From Pedosphaera parvula Ellin514 (GTDB lineage Bacteria; Verrucomicrobiota; Verrucomicrobiia; Limisphaerales; Pedosphaeraceae): a stretch of DNA of 64,000 bases. The position numbers were made by a program, and so were the translations under genes. Each line of letters starts with the position of its first letter. The first letter of the stretch is position 1. The notes under the pieces were generated by a model. That model worked only from the letters and a program-made list of their open reading frames with translations. It did no database searches and was not told the DNA's origin. Of this stretch, positions 42,569 to 52,288 are shown one piece after another. The stretch is taken from the NCBI RefSeq assembly GCF_000172555.1, contig NZ_ABOX02000014.1:62001-126000 (forward strand), written 5' to 3'.

Positions 42569-45328
42569 TTATTTACCGTGGCTGGCTTCGCCGCCGCCGT
42601 CGGCGCCTTCGCCATCGAGGTCGATGAGGATGTCGCGGGGTTCGGCGCCTTTGCTGGGGCCGACGATGCCGCGGTCTTCCAGTTCATCCATGATGCGGGC
42701 AGCGCGGGTGTAGCCGAGACGCAGGCGGCGCTGCATGAGCGAGACGCTGGCTTTTTGTTCGCTGCGGATGACTTCGATGCATTGCTGGATGAGGTCTTCA
42801 TCTTCATCGATGCCACTCTCTCCACCACCGCCACCATCGAAGCTGCTGACGGGTTTCTGGAGTTGTTTATGGATTTCGACTTCGTAGCTCGGTTTGCCCT
42901 GCTTGGCGATGAAGTCCACGCAATGCTGGATTTCCTGGTCGGTGATGAGCACGCCCTGGGCGCGGATGAGACGGGCGGAGCCGGGCGGGAGGTAGAGCAT
43001 GTCACCTTTGCCGAGGAGTTTATCAGCGCCCATGGCATCGAGAATAGTGCGGGAGTCGACCTTCGCAGCTACCTGGAAGGCGATACGCGCAGGGATGTTG
43101 GCCTTGATGACGCCGGTGATGACGTCGACGCTGGGACGTTGCGTGGCGACGATGCAATGGATGCCGGCGGCGCGGGCCATCTGAGTGATGCGGGCGATGG
43201 CCATTTCGACGTCGGCGGGAGCGACGAGCATGAGGTCGGCCAACTCGTCGATGATGACGACGATGTAGGAGAGTTTTTCCGGAATGACAATATCGTCTTC
43301 GCGCGGGACGACGATTTGTTCATCCACTTCGACCGCAAAACCGTCCGCACCGGGCTCGACCTTTTCCTTCTTCGCCATGAGCGGCAATTCAGGTTCGGGT
43401 GTCGGGATTGGTTTATTCTTGGGACGTTCGTTAAAGGATTTGATGTTACGCACGCCGACCTTGGCGAAGATTTGATAGCGCTTTTCCATTTCGTTGACCA
43501 CCCAGCGGAGCGCGAGAATGACCTTCTTGGGATCGGTCACGACCGGCACGACCAGGTGAGGGAGCGCGTTGTATTGCTGCAACTCGACCACCTTCGGGTC
43601 GATCATCACGAAGCGGAGTTGATCGGGTGAAAACTTGTAAAGCAGCGAGGCGATGATGGAATTGATGCAAACCGATTTGCCGGAGCCAGTGCTGCCGGCG
43701 ATCAGGCAGTGTGGCATTTCCGCGAGGTCGGCGATGATGGGATGGCCATAGACGTCCTTGCCGAGAGCGAGCGGGATGCGGGCCTTGGAATTGGCCCATT
43801 CCTCGGATTCGAGGAGGTCGCGCATGATGACCTTGGTCTTCACGGCGTTGGGGACTTCGACACCGACGGAGCTTTTGCCAGGGATGGGAGCGAGGATATT
43901 GATGCGTTCGGCTTTGAGAGCCGCGGCGATGTTGTTATTGAGGCCGGCAATTTTTTCGAGCTTCACACCGGGAGCCGGGTGGAGTTCGTAGCGGGTGATG
44001 GTCGGGCCCTTGGTGATATCGCCGAGCTGCACCTCGATATCGAATTGGGCGAGTGTTTGCTGCATGAGGCGGGCGTTGGCCATGAGTTCTTCCTTGGACT
44101 CAGTGGGTTTCAACGTCATGTCAGGGTATTGCAGGAAATCCATGGGCGGCAACTGGTAGTTACCGATCATCGGCGTGGCAGCAACCGTGATGGGCTTGGG
44201 CTTTTTGGGCTGCAGCTTGGGCTTGGGCGCGGAAGGGAGAGCTGCGGGAGCAATATTGACTTCCGGTTCAGCGGAAGCGCCGTCGACGACTGGCTGGCCC
44301 TCACCGTTGACCCTGGCGGCCATTTCAGTGGCGGCGGGTTCCTCGGATTTTGTGGGAGCTTTCCGGCCGAGAACATCAGCAGAGGAGGCGGCAGAGAGTT
44401 CGCGGGCAGAAATGACGACGGCATCCGCTGGCGGTTCAGGGGACTTGAGTGGTTCGGGAGCGGTCGGCTTTTTGGGCTTGCCGTTGAGAGGCTTTGCCTG
44501 AGGAACGCTGAGGTCGCGAACAGTCGGTTCGGGAAGCGGCTTCAAATCGGCTCCGATTGGGGCAGCCATGGGTTCAGCTTTGGCATCAGCTTTGGCGGCA
44601 TCTTTAGCGAGTTCTTTGGCTTCCTTGGCCTTGGATTTATCGACTTGTTCCTGGAGTTTACGAGCTTGCTTTTCCAACTCACGAGCCTTTTTCTCCAGAG
44701 CCTTTTCATCGTCGGTCAGGCCAGCGGGGCTGGTGGCGAGGCCGGAGACTTTGCCATTGGCGGTTTTGTCGCGATTGACCAGGGCACGAATCCATGCGCC
44801 GAGCTGAAAGTTCGTGAGGAACAGGATGCTAATGAAGTACAGCATCATGAAAATGATGGTCGCGCCTGTAGTGCCGAAGTAGTTGAAGATGTAGTTGTTG
44901 AGATTGACGCCGATGATGCCGCCAGGCATGACACGCAGCTTTTTGTGCAGGCCTTCGAGGTAGTCCCTGTAAAGATCAAACATGCCGATGCAACAGAAGA
45001 AAATGACGAGAGTCCATGCCCAGCGGCGGCGGACGTAGGAGAGCATTTCCAGAAAGCAGCCAAGGCCGACGAAGACAAAGAGGAAAGGCAGGACGTAGCT
45101 GGAGACACCGAAGGTGAGGAGAAAGATATAGGAAAGCCAGGCGCCAAATGGTCCTATCGCGTTATGAGCAGGATGGTTAGGGGGGGTGGCATTGGCCGAG
45201 ACGTCCCGCGGATTGTAGGAAATCAGTGCGACGAGCAGGAGCACAGCAAACCCTACCAGCACAATGCCGATAATGTCATTAAAGCCGCGATGTGTGGACG
45301 CCTTTTCAGGCGATGCCTTTCTAGCCAT
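42569..45328 (-). CDS. ftsK: DNA translocase FtsK/SpoIIIE
   Basis: This encodes 919 residues. The N-terminal ~190 residues hold four helices, then a long Lys/Glu/Ala/Pro-rich linker (to about residue 400). The motor follows: ITRYELHPAPGVKLEKI in the alpha/beta start, Walker A AGSTGSGKSVCINSII, RFVMIDPKVVEL, VIIDELADLMLVA (Walker B) and ATQRPSVDVITG. A C-terminal winged-helix gamma domain (QKASVSLMQRRLRLGYTRAARIMDEL) binds KOPS-type sequences. There is a lineage-specific insertion of about 45 residues between FNERPKNK and KLSYIVVI. FtsK pumps chromosomal DNA at the septum and activates dimer resolution. Confidence 0.95.
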   Translation of the reverse strand: MARKASPEKASTHRGFNDIIGIVLVGFAVLLLVALISYNPRDVSANATPPNHPAHNAIGPFGAWLSYIFLLTFGVSSYVLPFLFVFVGLGCFLEMLSYVRRRWAWTLVIFFCCIGMFDLYRDYLEGLHKKLRVMPGGIIGVNLNNYIFNYFGTTGATIIFMMLYFISILFLTNFQLGAWIRALVNRDKTANGKVSGLATSPAGLTDDEKALEKKARELEKQARKLQEQVDKSKAKEAKELAKDAAKADAKAEPMAAPIGADLKPLPEPTVRDLSVPQAKPLNGKPKKPTAPEPLKSPEPPADAVVISARELSAASSADVLGRKAPTKSEEPAATEMAARVNGEGQPVVDGASAEPEVNIAPAALPSAPKPKLQPKKPKPITVAATPMIGNYQLPPMDFLQYPDMTLKPTESKEELMANARLMQQTLAQFDIEVQLGDITKGPTITRYELHPAPGVKLEKIAGLNNNIAAALKAERINILAPIPGKSSVGVEVPNAVKTKVIMRDLLESEEWANSKARIPLALGKDVYGHPIIADLAEMPHCLIAGSTGSGKSVCINSIIASLLYKFSPDQLRFVMIDPKVVELQQYNALPHLVVPVVTDPKKVILALRWVVNEMEKRYQIFAKVGVRNIKSFNERPKNKPIPTPEPELPLMAKKEKVEPGADGFAVEVDEQIVVPREDDIVIPEKLSYIVVIIDELADLMLVAPADVEMAIARITQMARAAGIHCIVATQRPSVDVITGVIKANIPARIAFQVAAKVDSRTILDAMGADKLLGKGDMLYLPPGSARLIRAQGVLITDQEIQHCVDFIAKQGKPSYEVEIHKQLQKPVSSFDGGGGGESGIDEDEDLIQQCIEVIRSEQKASVSLMQRRLRLGYTRAARIMDELEDRGIVGPSKGAEPRDILIDLDGEGADGGGEASHGK

Positions 45329-45506
45329 GGGAGCAGGTTAACAGGCGCGAGAGACAGGATAAAAGCGGAAAGTTTAAGGATTGATGTAGGAAATGTGAAA
45401 AAAACGAGAAAGCGCGAAGATTAAAAAAACTGATAATGAAGCCGGCGGCCGGGCAGGTCGCCGCGCATGACGAAATTATGAAGCTGAACAAATCCTATTC
45501 GGAAAA

Positions 45507-46127
45507 CTATTGTTTGGCGGCCTGAGTTTTGGCTTTTTCAGATTGAGTGGGAGGTTGCCAGCCTTTGGCATGGGCAACGGTCGCGGCGACAGAAGCCTGA
45601 CTTTCAGCCACCATATCCTCAATGCCCCGGCTTCCACCGATATAACCGCCCCAAGCCCAGAGTTTGCTCATCGGAGCGTCCATGAGAATTCGTCCGTCAG
45701 CGCCATCCTTTAGGATGAGATTGCCTTTCAATGATGCTGCGCCCATTCCGATGAGCGTGAATCGGGCAAACCTGTCACCGGGCGTATAATCGGTGATGGT
45801 GCCGGTTACGATCAGTTCATTGTTGGTGCCTAAGGGAGGCAGCTCTTTACGGACGTCTTGAAAGATGGGGCCAAAATCGGATTTGAGCCGGATGGCAACC
45901 TCATTTGCGAATTTAACGCCGATGGATGCGTCAACCGGACTCTTGGTCTCGAACGGCAGGACGGTGGCAATCTGATACTTGCTCAGGTCGATCTCAGCCG
46001 CCGAGCCAGGTTTGAGCAAGTCAGCGTGCGTGGAGCTGGTCCGGTCGGTTTGACAGCCAGTGGTGAGCAGCATAAGGGCCACGGCGAAGCATGCGACCTG
46101 GATTACCTGGGCGAGTTTGAATTTCAT
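45507..46127 (-). CDS. DUF4410-type lipoprotein
   Basis: This encodes 206 residues with a lipoprotein signal (ACFAVALMLLTTGC). A DUF4410-like domain follows: DLSKYQIATVLPFE, FANEVAIRLKSDFGPIFQDVR, ELIVTGTITDYTPGDRF and a C-terminal SRGIEDMVAESQASVAATVAHAKG. The start at 46127 gives the lipoprotein signal directly; an earlier in-frame ATG adds residues without one. The family is periplasmic and of unknown function. It is the last of a run of minus-strand genes after tyrS. Confidence 0.72.
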   Translation of the reverse strand: MKFKLAQVIQVACFAVALMLLTTGCQTDRTSSTHADLLKPGSAAEIDLSKYQIATVLPFETKSPVDASIGVKFANEVAIRLKSDFGPIFQDVRKELPPLGTNNELIVTGTITDYTPGDRFARFTLIGMGAASLKGNLILKDGADGRILMDAPMSKLWAWGGYIGGSRGIEDMVAESQASVAATVAHAKGWQPPTQSEKAKTQAAKQ

Positions 46128-46244
46128 TGAGATGAATTGTTCCAAGTTTTTCGTTTGCATTCCATTAAGCACCTACGTTCGTGGTGCTGGCGCATTTCAT
46201 CCCGTCTGGCGTCAAAAGTCAAGACAGCAGCACACGAAGAGCGC

Positions 46245-46664
46245 TCAGGCGGAGCGACTTCTACGCATCAGCCTGAGGGTGCCGAGTTCCTCGGTGAATC
46301 CGAGGGAGCGATAGAGGCGAAATCTTTCGGGAAGGCAATAAAGCTCCACGTGCTGCACTTGTTGAACCACGGGATGGTTGAGGACTTGTTGCATGAGTTC
46401 AGTTCCGAGGCCTTCGCCGCGGTGATCCTGATGAACAATGACGTCAAAGAGTATGGCTTTAAACACGCGGTCAGTTAACAGCCGGGTAAAAGCCAGGAGC
46501 CGTTCGGTGGTTGGGTCGCAAAGCCCAAAGACCAGGTCGGAGTGAGCCAGCACCGTGGTGACTTCCTGCAGCGATCGACCCTTGGACCACCATTCCTGCT
46601 GGTAAAGTTGATGCAAGTCGTGCGTCTGGCTTTCCGTGAGGGAATTGATGAGACGAAATTTCAT
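46245..46664 (-). CDS. GNAT-family N-acetyltransferase
   Basis: This encodes 139 residues. The acetyl-CoA site is the segment VIVHQDHRGEGLGTELMQQVLNHP (motif A, Q/R-x-x-G-x-G/A as HRGEGLG). The end LYCLPERFRLYRSLGFTEE is typical of the C-terminal motif. It transfers an acetyl group to an unknown amine. A small lipoprotein gene lies upstream (gap of 86 nt). Confidence 0.9.
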   Translation of the reverse strand: MKFRLINSLTESQTHDLHQLYQQEWWSKGRSLQEVTTVLAHSDLVFGLCDPTTERLLAFTRLLTDRVFKAILFDVIVHQDHRGEGLGTELMQQVLNHPVVQQVQHVELYCLPERFRLYRSLGFTEELGTLRLMRRSRSA

Positions 46665-46750
46665 GCGTGATGAGTTTGATTGATGCGGAAACTAATTTCC
46701 GGATCAAGAAATACGGAGGGAGCGGGCGGTACAGCAGGATATACGTACGG

Positions 46751-47047
46751 TCAGGGGACAGGTTGGATTTGAGCTTTGGGACGCCTGAGGGAGTAATAGT
46801 AGTGGCAAATGTCGGGCAAGGGGTGAGATGCAGTGCATTTATAAACTTCCCAGCCCTGGCTTTGCAGCCGTTCGATGGTCTCGTTCTGAATAACATGGAT
46901 TGGTGAACCGTTGGCACTGTCCGGTATGCCTGAGACCATGACTGTTTTGTATTCAAAGGCGGCGGCGCTTTGATCGGAGGCGCAGCCGGTGAGGAATGGT
47001 GCAATGACGATGAAGAGGAGAATAAAAATTTTTGTGATGTAATCCAT
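46751..47047 (-). CDS. Small lipoprotein with DUF4177-like domain
   Basis: This encodes 98 residues. The lipoprotein signal ends TGC (ILLFIVIAPFLTGC). The mature part has FEYKTVMVSG, then IERLQSQGWEVYKCTASH, the pattern of DUF4177-like beta domains (W-E-V). It is encoded downstream of tyrS (gap 34 nt). Function unknown. Confidence 0.7.
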   Translation of the reverse strand: MDYITKIFILLFIVIAPFLTGCASDQSAAAFEYKTVMVSGIPDSANGSPIHVIQNETIERLQSQGWEVYKCTASHPLPDICHYYYSLRRPKAQIQPVP

Positions 47048-47081
47048 GGTGGTGTGATTAAGGCAAAAGATGAAGTTTGAA

Positions 47082-48362
47082 TCAATGGGCGGTGAGGACG
47101 GTGTAGTTCTTTTTGCCTTTGCGCAGGAGGAGGTGTTTGCCGAAGAGGAGATCGCTGGTGGTGACGGGGCGTTGGAAGTTGGCTTCGCGAACGTTGTTCA
47201 GGTTGACGCCGCCGCCTTCGATGTCTTTTCGGGCCTGGCCTTTGGAAGGACTGAGGCCGGAGTGGACGAGGAGTTCGACGAGCGGGATGCCAGCACCTTC
47301 GAGTTTGGATTTCTCGAGGTCCTTGGTGGGGACTTCGCCGACGATGTCGTTGAAGGTGGATTCGGAAATGCCGGAGAGTTCGCCGCCAAACAGAATTTCA
47401 CTGGCACGGATGGCTTCGGTTGTGGCCTGTTCACCGTGGATGAGATCGGTCATGGCTTTGGCCAGGGCTTTGTGAGCTACACGAGCGCCTGGATTCGCAG
47501 TGTGCTGTTGCTCCAGCGCTGTGATTTCGTCCTGCGTCAGGAAGGTAAAGAATTTCAGGTAACGAATGACATCGCGGTCATCGGTATTAATCCAGAATTG
47601 GTAGAAGCGATAGACGCTGGTTTTTTTGGCATCGACCCAGATGGCACCGGCGACGCTTTTGCCGAACTTGGAGCCGTCGGCATTGGTGATCAGCGGGAGG
47701 GTGAGGCCGAAGACGTGAGCGCTGAGCTTTTTGCGGCAGAGATCGCTGCCGGCGGTGATGTTGCCCCATTGATCGCTGCCGCCGATTTGGAGTTCGCAAT
47801 TGAATTCCTTGCGGAGATGATAGAAATCGAAGGCTTGGAGCAGCATGTAGCTGAACTCGGTGTAGCTGATGCCGGTTTCGCGGTCTTCCATGCGGGCGCG
47901 AACGCTTTCCTTGGCAACCATCATGTTTACCGAGAAATGCTTGCCGACTTCGCGAAGAAAATCCAGGTAACTGACGGGAGCGGTCCAGGTGTTGTTGTCG
48001 AGCAGGCGGGCGGGATTGGCCGCGGCATCGAAATCGAGCAAGCGGCGGAGTTGGACCTTGATACTGGCGATATTGGTGTCGAGCACTTCCTTGGTGAGAA
48101 GCTGGCGTTCGACGGTTTTGCCGCTGGGGTCGCCGATGGAACCGGTTGCGCCGCCAGCGAGTGCGATGGGAATATGGCCAAAGAGTTGGAAACGTCGGAG
48201 GGCGAGGAGAGGAACAAGATTGCCGACGTGGAGGCTGTCTCCCGTGGGGTCGAAACCGGCGTACAAGGTGATGGGGCCGGCAGCGAGCCGTTTCAGCAGT
48301 TCGACTTTATCCGTGCAGTCGGCCAGGAGACCGCGCCATTCCAATTCTTCGTAAATATTCAT
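47082..48362 (-). CDS. tyrS: Tyrosine--tRNA ligase
   Basis: This encodes 426 residues, the usual length. HIGH is HVGN in YAGFDPTGDSLHVGNL, and KMSKS is KFGKS in NADGSKFGKS. The tyrosine-pocket segment is GGSDQWGNITAG. A C-terminal S4 RNA-binding domain follows (LVHSGLSPSKGQARKDIEGGG). It resembles the E. coli type (TyrS). It charges tRNA-Tyr with tyrosine in the cytoplasm. It is followed on the same strand by the small lipoprotein gene. Confidence 0.95.
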   Translation of the reverse strand: MNIYEELEWRGLLADCTDKVELLKRLAAGPITLYAGFDPTGDSLHVGNLVPLLALRRFQLFGHIPIALAGGATGSIGDPSGKTVERQLLTKEVLDTNIASIKVQLRRLLDFDAAANPARLLDNNTWTAPVSYLDFLREVGKHFSVNMMVAKESVRARMEDRETGISYTEFSYMLLQAFDFYHLRKEFNCELQIGGSDQWGNITAGSDLCRKKLSAHVFGLTLPLITNADGSKFGKSVAGAIWVDAKKTSVYRFYQFWINTDDRDVIRYLKFFTFLTQDEITALEQQHTANPGARVAHKALAKAMTDLIHGEQATTEAIRASEILFGGELSGISESTFNDIVGEVPTKDLEKSKLEGAGIPLVELLVHSGLSPSKGQARKDIEGGGVNLNNVREANFQRPVTTSDLLFGKHLLLRKGKKNYTVLTAH

Positions 48363-48648
48363 TCCGCAGGGAGAAGTTATGCGCGGGAAAGGGAAATGAA
48401 AAATGAAAAATTACGAAAGACCATTGGAGTGCAGACGGAAAAGACGGCTTGCGAGGACAGAGGAGGAGACACAAAATTGAGTTGAGGACGCGATGGAAAG
48501 ATGAGTATCGGTTGGGATTGAGTCGGCGGTCGCCTACGCGTTCGGCACGATGAATAGGATGGGAGCGCAAGAGAGGTCACGGAAGCGGCGCAGCGCGTTC
48601 CCTACCAACGCAATTATTGATTGCCGGCGCGGTGGTTACCAGTTCGCC

Positions 48649-49338
48649 TCAAGTTAGCGGGAGGAGGAGGGAGATTTCCTGGCGGCCGGGGGATTTGGTG
48701 CGGCATTGGATCTGGCCTTTGGAAACGCGGAGGAGTTCGCAGGCGGCGAAGAGGCCGGGGTTCTCGGCGGTTACCGAGTTGTCAGGGGGAAGCAATGTTT
48801 GTTCGGAGCGGTAGCGGAGGTTGATTTGGAATAAATCGATGGGGCGGCCTTGATTGAGGCCGAGGCTGCGCCAGGTGACGGGGAAGACAGCGGGGCCGCA
48901 GAGAAAATCCATTTCTCCCTGGACTGCCTTCGTTTCGCGAACGATTTGCCAGACTGCGCCGATGAGCCAGCGGCCTTGAGCTTGCACCTGGCCTCTCAAA
49001 TTGGAGGGGACGTTTACCCGCCACTCGGGAGCGTAGCTATTGGCAGCGGCAATTCTTTTTGCCAGCTCATTGGTATCACAGGCGAAGGCAGCACCAGTAA
49101 TAGAGCGTTGCAAGGGAAGGCATTGGCCCAAAATCCGGCCGGCGGAATTAGCGGAGGTGGTGATGGCCTGAATGGCTTTTTTCAATGAGGGAGAATCGCC
49201 AGCGGCATCGGCAGCGTACTCCGCATTGCCAATGATCCCGCCGACCATGTTGGCGAGATCATGGATGACCTTGGCGCTAATCGCGCCGGAGATTTCCAAA
49301 GGGGAGAGCGGGTCCTTTTGAAACTCGAATTCATTCAT
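48649..49338 (-). CDS. Histidine-phosphotransfer-like protein (ChpT/DHp type)
   Basis: This encodes 229 residues. The N-terminal dimerisation helix has ISAKVIHDLANMVGGIIGNAEYA, with a His in an H-box-like HDLAN context as in ChpT and kinase DHp domains. The C-terminal half (WLIGAVWQIVRETKAVQG...AACELLRVSKGQI...EISLLLPL) resembles a degenerate HATPase fold without the N/G boxes needed for ATP binding. So it probably relays phosphate rather than making it. It closes a signalling operon after a Roadblock-like and a REC gene (29-nt gap). Confidence 0.65.
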   Translation of the reverse strand: MNEFEFQKDPLSPLEISGAISAKVIHDLANMVGGIIGNAEYAADAAGDSPSLKKAIQAITTSANSAGRILGQCLPLQRSITGAAFACDTNELAKRIAAANSYAPEWRVNVPSNLRGQVQAQGRWLIGAVWQIVRETKAVQGEMDFLCGPAVFPVTWRSLGLNQGRPIDLFQINLRYRSEQTLLPPDNSVTAENPGLFAACELLRVSKGQIQCRTKSPGRQEISLLLPLT

Positions 49339-49367
49339 AGGATATGAATTAGCAACGAGACGGATGC

Positions 49368-49718
49368 TCAGGCCTGCAACTTCTTAAACTCCTCGAGGAG
49401 ATGGTTCACGGCATCGGTCTTTAGTGGGGAATCTTCGCGACGGGTTATGAAGGAAAAGCAGGCACCGTCGTCTCTCATCGAGCCGTAAACGAAATAGCCG
49501 CCGAAGATCCAACGAAGGTGTTCGACAGCAAAATGGTTGGAATGGATGACTTGGAACGTATCGGCCAGGCAGCGACAAGCGTTTTCAAGCGCGACCGGTT
49601 CAAACTGAGCGGATTGGTTGCGGGTGTAGGTCTTGCGGTCTGGAAAGCGGACGCCACATGCAAGGACTCCGGAGATTTTGATTTTCTCACCCAGCCAGTT
49701 TTGGATTTCTTCGTGCAT
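49368..49718 (-). CDS. Roadblock/LC7-like protein
   Basis: This encodes 116 residues. The topology and the sequence GVLACGVRFPDRKTYTRN, HLRWIFGGYFVYGSMRDDG and CFSFITRRED suggest a Roadblock/LC7 (MglB-like) domain, but without a strong motif match. Roadblock proteins regulate small GTPases or act as scaffolds in signalling. It follows a REC-DUF4388 gene (21-nt gap). The REC protein itself ends in a similar domain. Confidence 0.5.
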   Translation of the reverse strand: MHEEIQNWLGEKIKISGVLACGVRFPDRKTYTRNQSAQFEPVALENACRCLADTFQVIHSNHFAVEHLRWIFGGYFVYGSMRDDGACFSFITRREDSPLKTDAVNHLLEEFKKLQA

Positions 49719-49739
49719 GAATGATTTAGTTGCGGGTTT

Positions 49740-50858
49740 TTACACGCGGCTGGGTGAGGGTGAAGGTGAGCCAGCCGGACCGCGTGAAGTGCGCAGGAAT
49801 ATGCCGCGATCGGGAGTGATCTGAGCCACGATGCGGGTGCGTGATCCTTCAATCTCAAGGCGGTCGAAAGCGCCGAGGTTCAGACCTTCACCCAGTTGCA
49901 AAGATTTTTGCGAGAGGAATTCGAGAAAGCTGATGCGTTCGCTGACATTCATACTCTGCCAGTCGTAAAGCACTTCGCCTTTCGCGGAGCAGATGACCAT
50001 TTCATTGATTTGGGCGGGACGGGAAGTGTCCTGCTTCTCTGGTATTAAGTCAGGAATATCATCAGGTGTGATGACAAACTGTGTGGGTGGCTCGGGAATG
50101 ACCTCAAGTCCATCAGCCGCAGTGGGCTCAACATCGCCTTTTTCCGCCGTTTCATCGCGGACGCGGGCGGCTTCCATGAGGAGGAACTCCCATTGTCCTT
50201 CGAGGGTTTGATGAGGCGGTTCGGTAAAAGGTTTGAGGTTGAATTCGCCACCACGGAGCGAGAGCAACTTGTTCAAGGCGGCTTCGCCATTGCGATTGCC
50301 AACTTCGGCATGAACGATGGCGCCTTCCCTGATGTACATTTTGCCGTGCCATTTGCCAGCTTGGATTTCAAGGACGGAGGAATTGCGGTTCAAACATTCC
50401 ATCTGGATGACATCTTCGAGGCTGACCTGACGCAAGACGCCGCGAAACCCGGAGGCTGGCTTTTGACGGGCCAACTCACGTAACGTGCCGAAAATGATTT
50501 CCAGACCCTGAGAATCGCGGGGCTTTTCCAGGAATAGCTCCGCGCCATTGCTCAGACAGGCAGCACGCGCCTTTTCATCGGCATAGGCGCTGAGAGTGAC
50601 CTTTTGGACGGTGGGATACTTGCGGTTGAGCAGCGCGAGAAATTGAATGCCATCAACAACGGGCATTTGGACGTCGACAACCACGAGGTCCATGGTGTTC
50701 TCCTGCAAAGCGAGCAGGGCCTGGCCGGAGTTTTGGGCGAGGAAGATTTTCCATTCGCCCTGGCTCCAGTTGCCCATGATGCGTTCGATCATCTGGAGAA
50801 ACTCGAGACTATCGTCCACAAAGAGAACTCTTTTTAGATTGGGATTTTCGGTGGACAT
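49740..50858 (-). CDS. Response regulator with DUF4388 (PATAN) domain and Roadblock-like C-terminus
   Basis: This encodes 372 residues. REC domain: VLFVDDSLEFLQMI, with the phosphoacceptor Asp in VVVDVQMPVVDG, Ser in KVTLSAYAD and Lys in LFLEKPRD. It continues with a DUF4388/PATAN domain (GFRGVLRQVSLEDVIQMECL, GKMYIREGAIVHAEVGNRNGEAALNKLLSL), seen in Pix/Hmp-type motility regulators. The C-terminal ~85 residues (EMVICSAKGEVLYDWQSM, GRI-like end) look Roadblock-like. It starts one base inside the stop codon of the HEAT gene, so both are translationally coupled. Confidence 0.8.
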   Translation of the reverse strand: MSTENPNLKRVLFVDDSLEFLQMIERIMGNWSQGEWKIFLAQNSGQALLALQENTMDLVVVDVQMPVVDGIQFLALLNRKYPTVQKVTLSAYADEKARAACLSNGAELFLEKPRDSQGLEIIFGTLRELARQKPASGFRGVLRQVSLEDVIQMECLNRNSSVLEIQAGKWHGKMYIREGAIVHAEVGNRNGEAALNKLLSLRGGEFNLKPFTEPPHQTLEGQWEFLLMEAARVRDETAEKGDVEPTAADGLEVIPEPPTQFVITPDDIPDLIPEKQDTSRPAQINEMVICSAKGEVLYDWQSMNVSERISFLEFLSQKSLQLGEGLNLGAFDRLEIEGSRTRIVAQITPDRGIFLRTSRGPAGSPSPSPSRV

Positions 50859-52288
50859 CAGACCTTTAGCATTAACGATTTCATTTTATCCGCCCGGCTA
50901 CTGTCCTCGGGGCCGGGGTTCCAGTTTAGACGGTTTAAGGCGAGTGCGGCGGCGCGCCCGACCCATTCGTCATGGTCATCCAAAGCGGAGACGAGTGGGC
51001 CCACCACTGCGATATCGGCAATACGCCCCAAAGATTCAGCGGCAGCCTGCCGGAGGTCGCGATCCATGTCGCGCAAGGTATCGGTAAGCATGGCGATGGC
51101 GAGTTCGCGCTTTTGCTTTTCGGGATCCACCTGGTCGGCGACTTCGATATGCCGTTGTTGCATATCGTTGATTTTCGCGAGGGTGTCAGCGGCAGTTTGC
51201 GAGACCCAGTAGTCCTTGTGCTTCACCCGGTCTTCGAGTTTCGGAATGACCAGCTTCGCGGTTTCTGAGATTTCCCACTGGCGATCGATCTGGCGGAGGG
51301 CGGCTTTGGCGGCTTGCCGAACGGAACTGTTTTCATCGGTAAGCGCGAGGATGAGCGGGGCCAATGGCGCGCGGGTCGGGAAGTTGACCAAGCGAGTTGG
51401 CGGCGGTCTGACGGACATCGTTATCCTGATCGGACAGGGCGAGACAAAGGAGTTCGGTGACGCGATCATGACGGATGCGGCCCAAAGCTTCTACGGCGAG
51501 TTTGCGGACGTCCCAAGAGGAGTCCTGCAGGAGTTTTTGGGCGATGGGATCAATAATGCGGACGTCGCCCATGCGGCCCAGGGCTTCGATGGCGGCGGCG
51601 CGGACGTGGTGGTCCCTGTCTTTCAAAAGTGGCAATAGTAAGCCGGCACTGGAGGCCTGGCCGATTTGACTGAGGCCTTCGATGGCGGCGACGCGGACTT
51701 GGGTGTCGTCATCCCTTCAGCGCGGATTCGAGTAATTTGACGGCGGAGGCATCGCCAGTTTTTCCGAGCGCGTTTGCGATGGAGCGACGACGAGGGGGAG
51801 GTTTTATCGAGCAACATCTGGCCGAGGGCTTCGATGGCAACTTTGCCGTACTCGGCGGCGTCCTCATGTTGCCCCATGGCGACGGAGCGGAGGACGAATT
51901 CGGTATCGGATTCGGGTCGCCAGCCGAGCGCATTGAGAGTGGTGGCGGTTTGCCAACGGACATTGTGATCGGTGTCCTTGAGCGCAGAGACGAGGGCGGG
52001 GATGGTGCGGTTGTCAGCGATCGAGCGCAGGGAGAGGGCGGCTTGGGCGCGAACTTCGGCATTGCGATCAAGGAGGAGTGCGGAAGCAAGAACCTGACCG
52101 CTGCGTTCGTCACGGAAGGTGGGAAGGGCCTTGGCGGCAGCGAGGCGGACCTGGGAATCTTCGTCCTTGAGGGCGTCATGAATGGGTTTGAAAGCCTTGG
52201 AATTACCAGTGGCAGCGATGGCCTCGACGGTCTGGCGACGCGTTTGAGGATTCCTAGACTTAAGCCGTTGTAAGTTCCACCAGAGCAT
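50858..52288 (-). pseudogene. HEAT-repeat gene with three +1 frameshifts
   Basis: Reading frames that each carry clear HEAT repeats join into one protein of about 476 residues if one base is removed at three places: the G-run at 51794-51798, the C-run at 51713-51715 and the G-run at 51357-51360 (plus-strand numbers). Correcting them restores SPRRRSIANALGKTG, ALKDDDTQVRVAAIEGLSQIG and AIGPLILALTDENSSVRQ. The repeats follow the pattern D-x-x-x-V-R-x-x-A-A-x-A-L-G. All three changes are extra bases in homopolymers, so sequencing error or recent decay are both possible. The frame ends at the REC gene start with a one-base overlap. Confidence 0.8.

Noticed and set aside
42578-45424. Two long plus-strand frames opposite ftsK
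   Set aside because: These arise from codon bias of the ftsK gene; the products are low-complexity and unlike known proteins.
47070-48485. A 471-codon plus-strand frame opposite tyrS
   Set aside because: tyrS is unmistakable on the minus strand; the opposite frame is an artefact.
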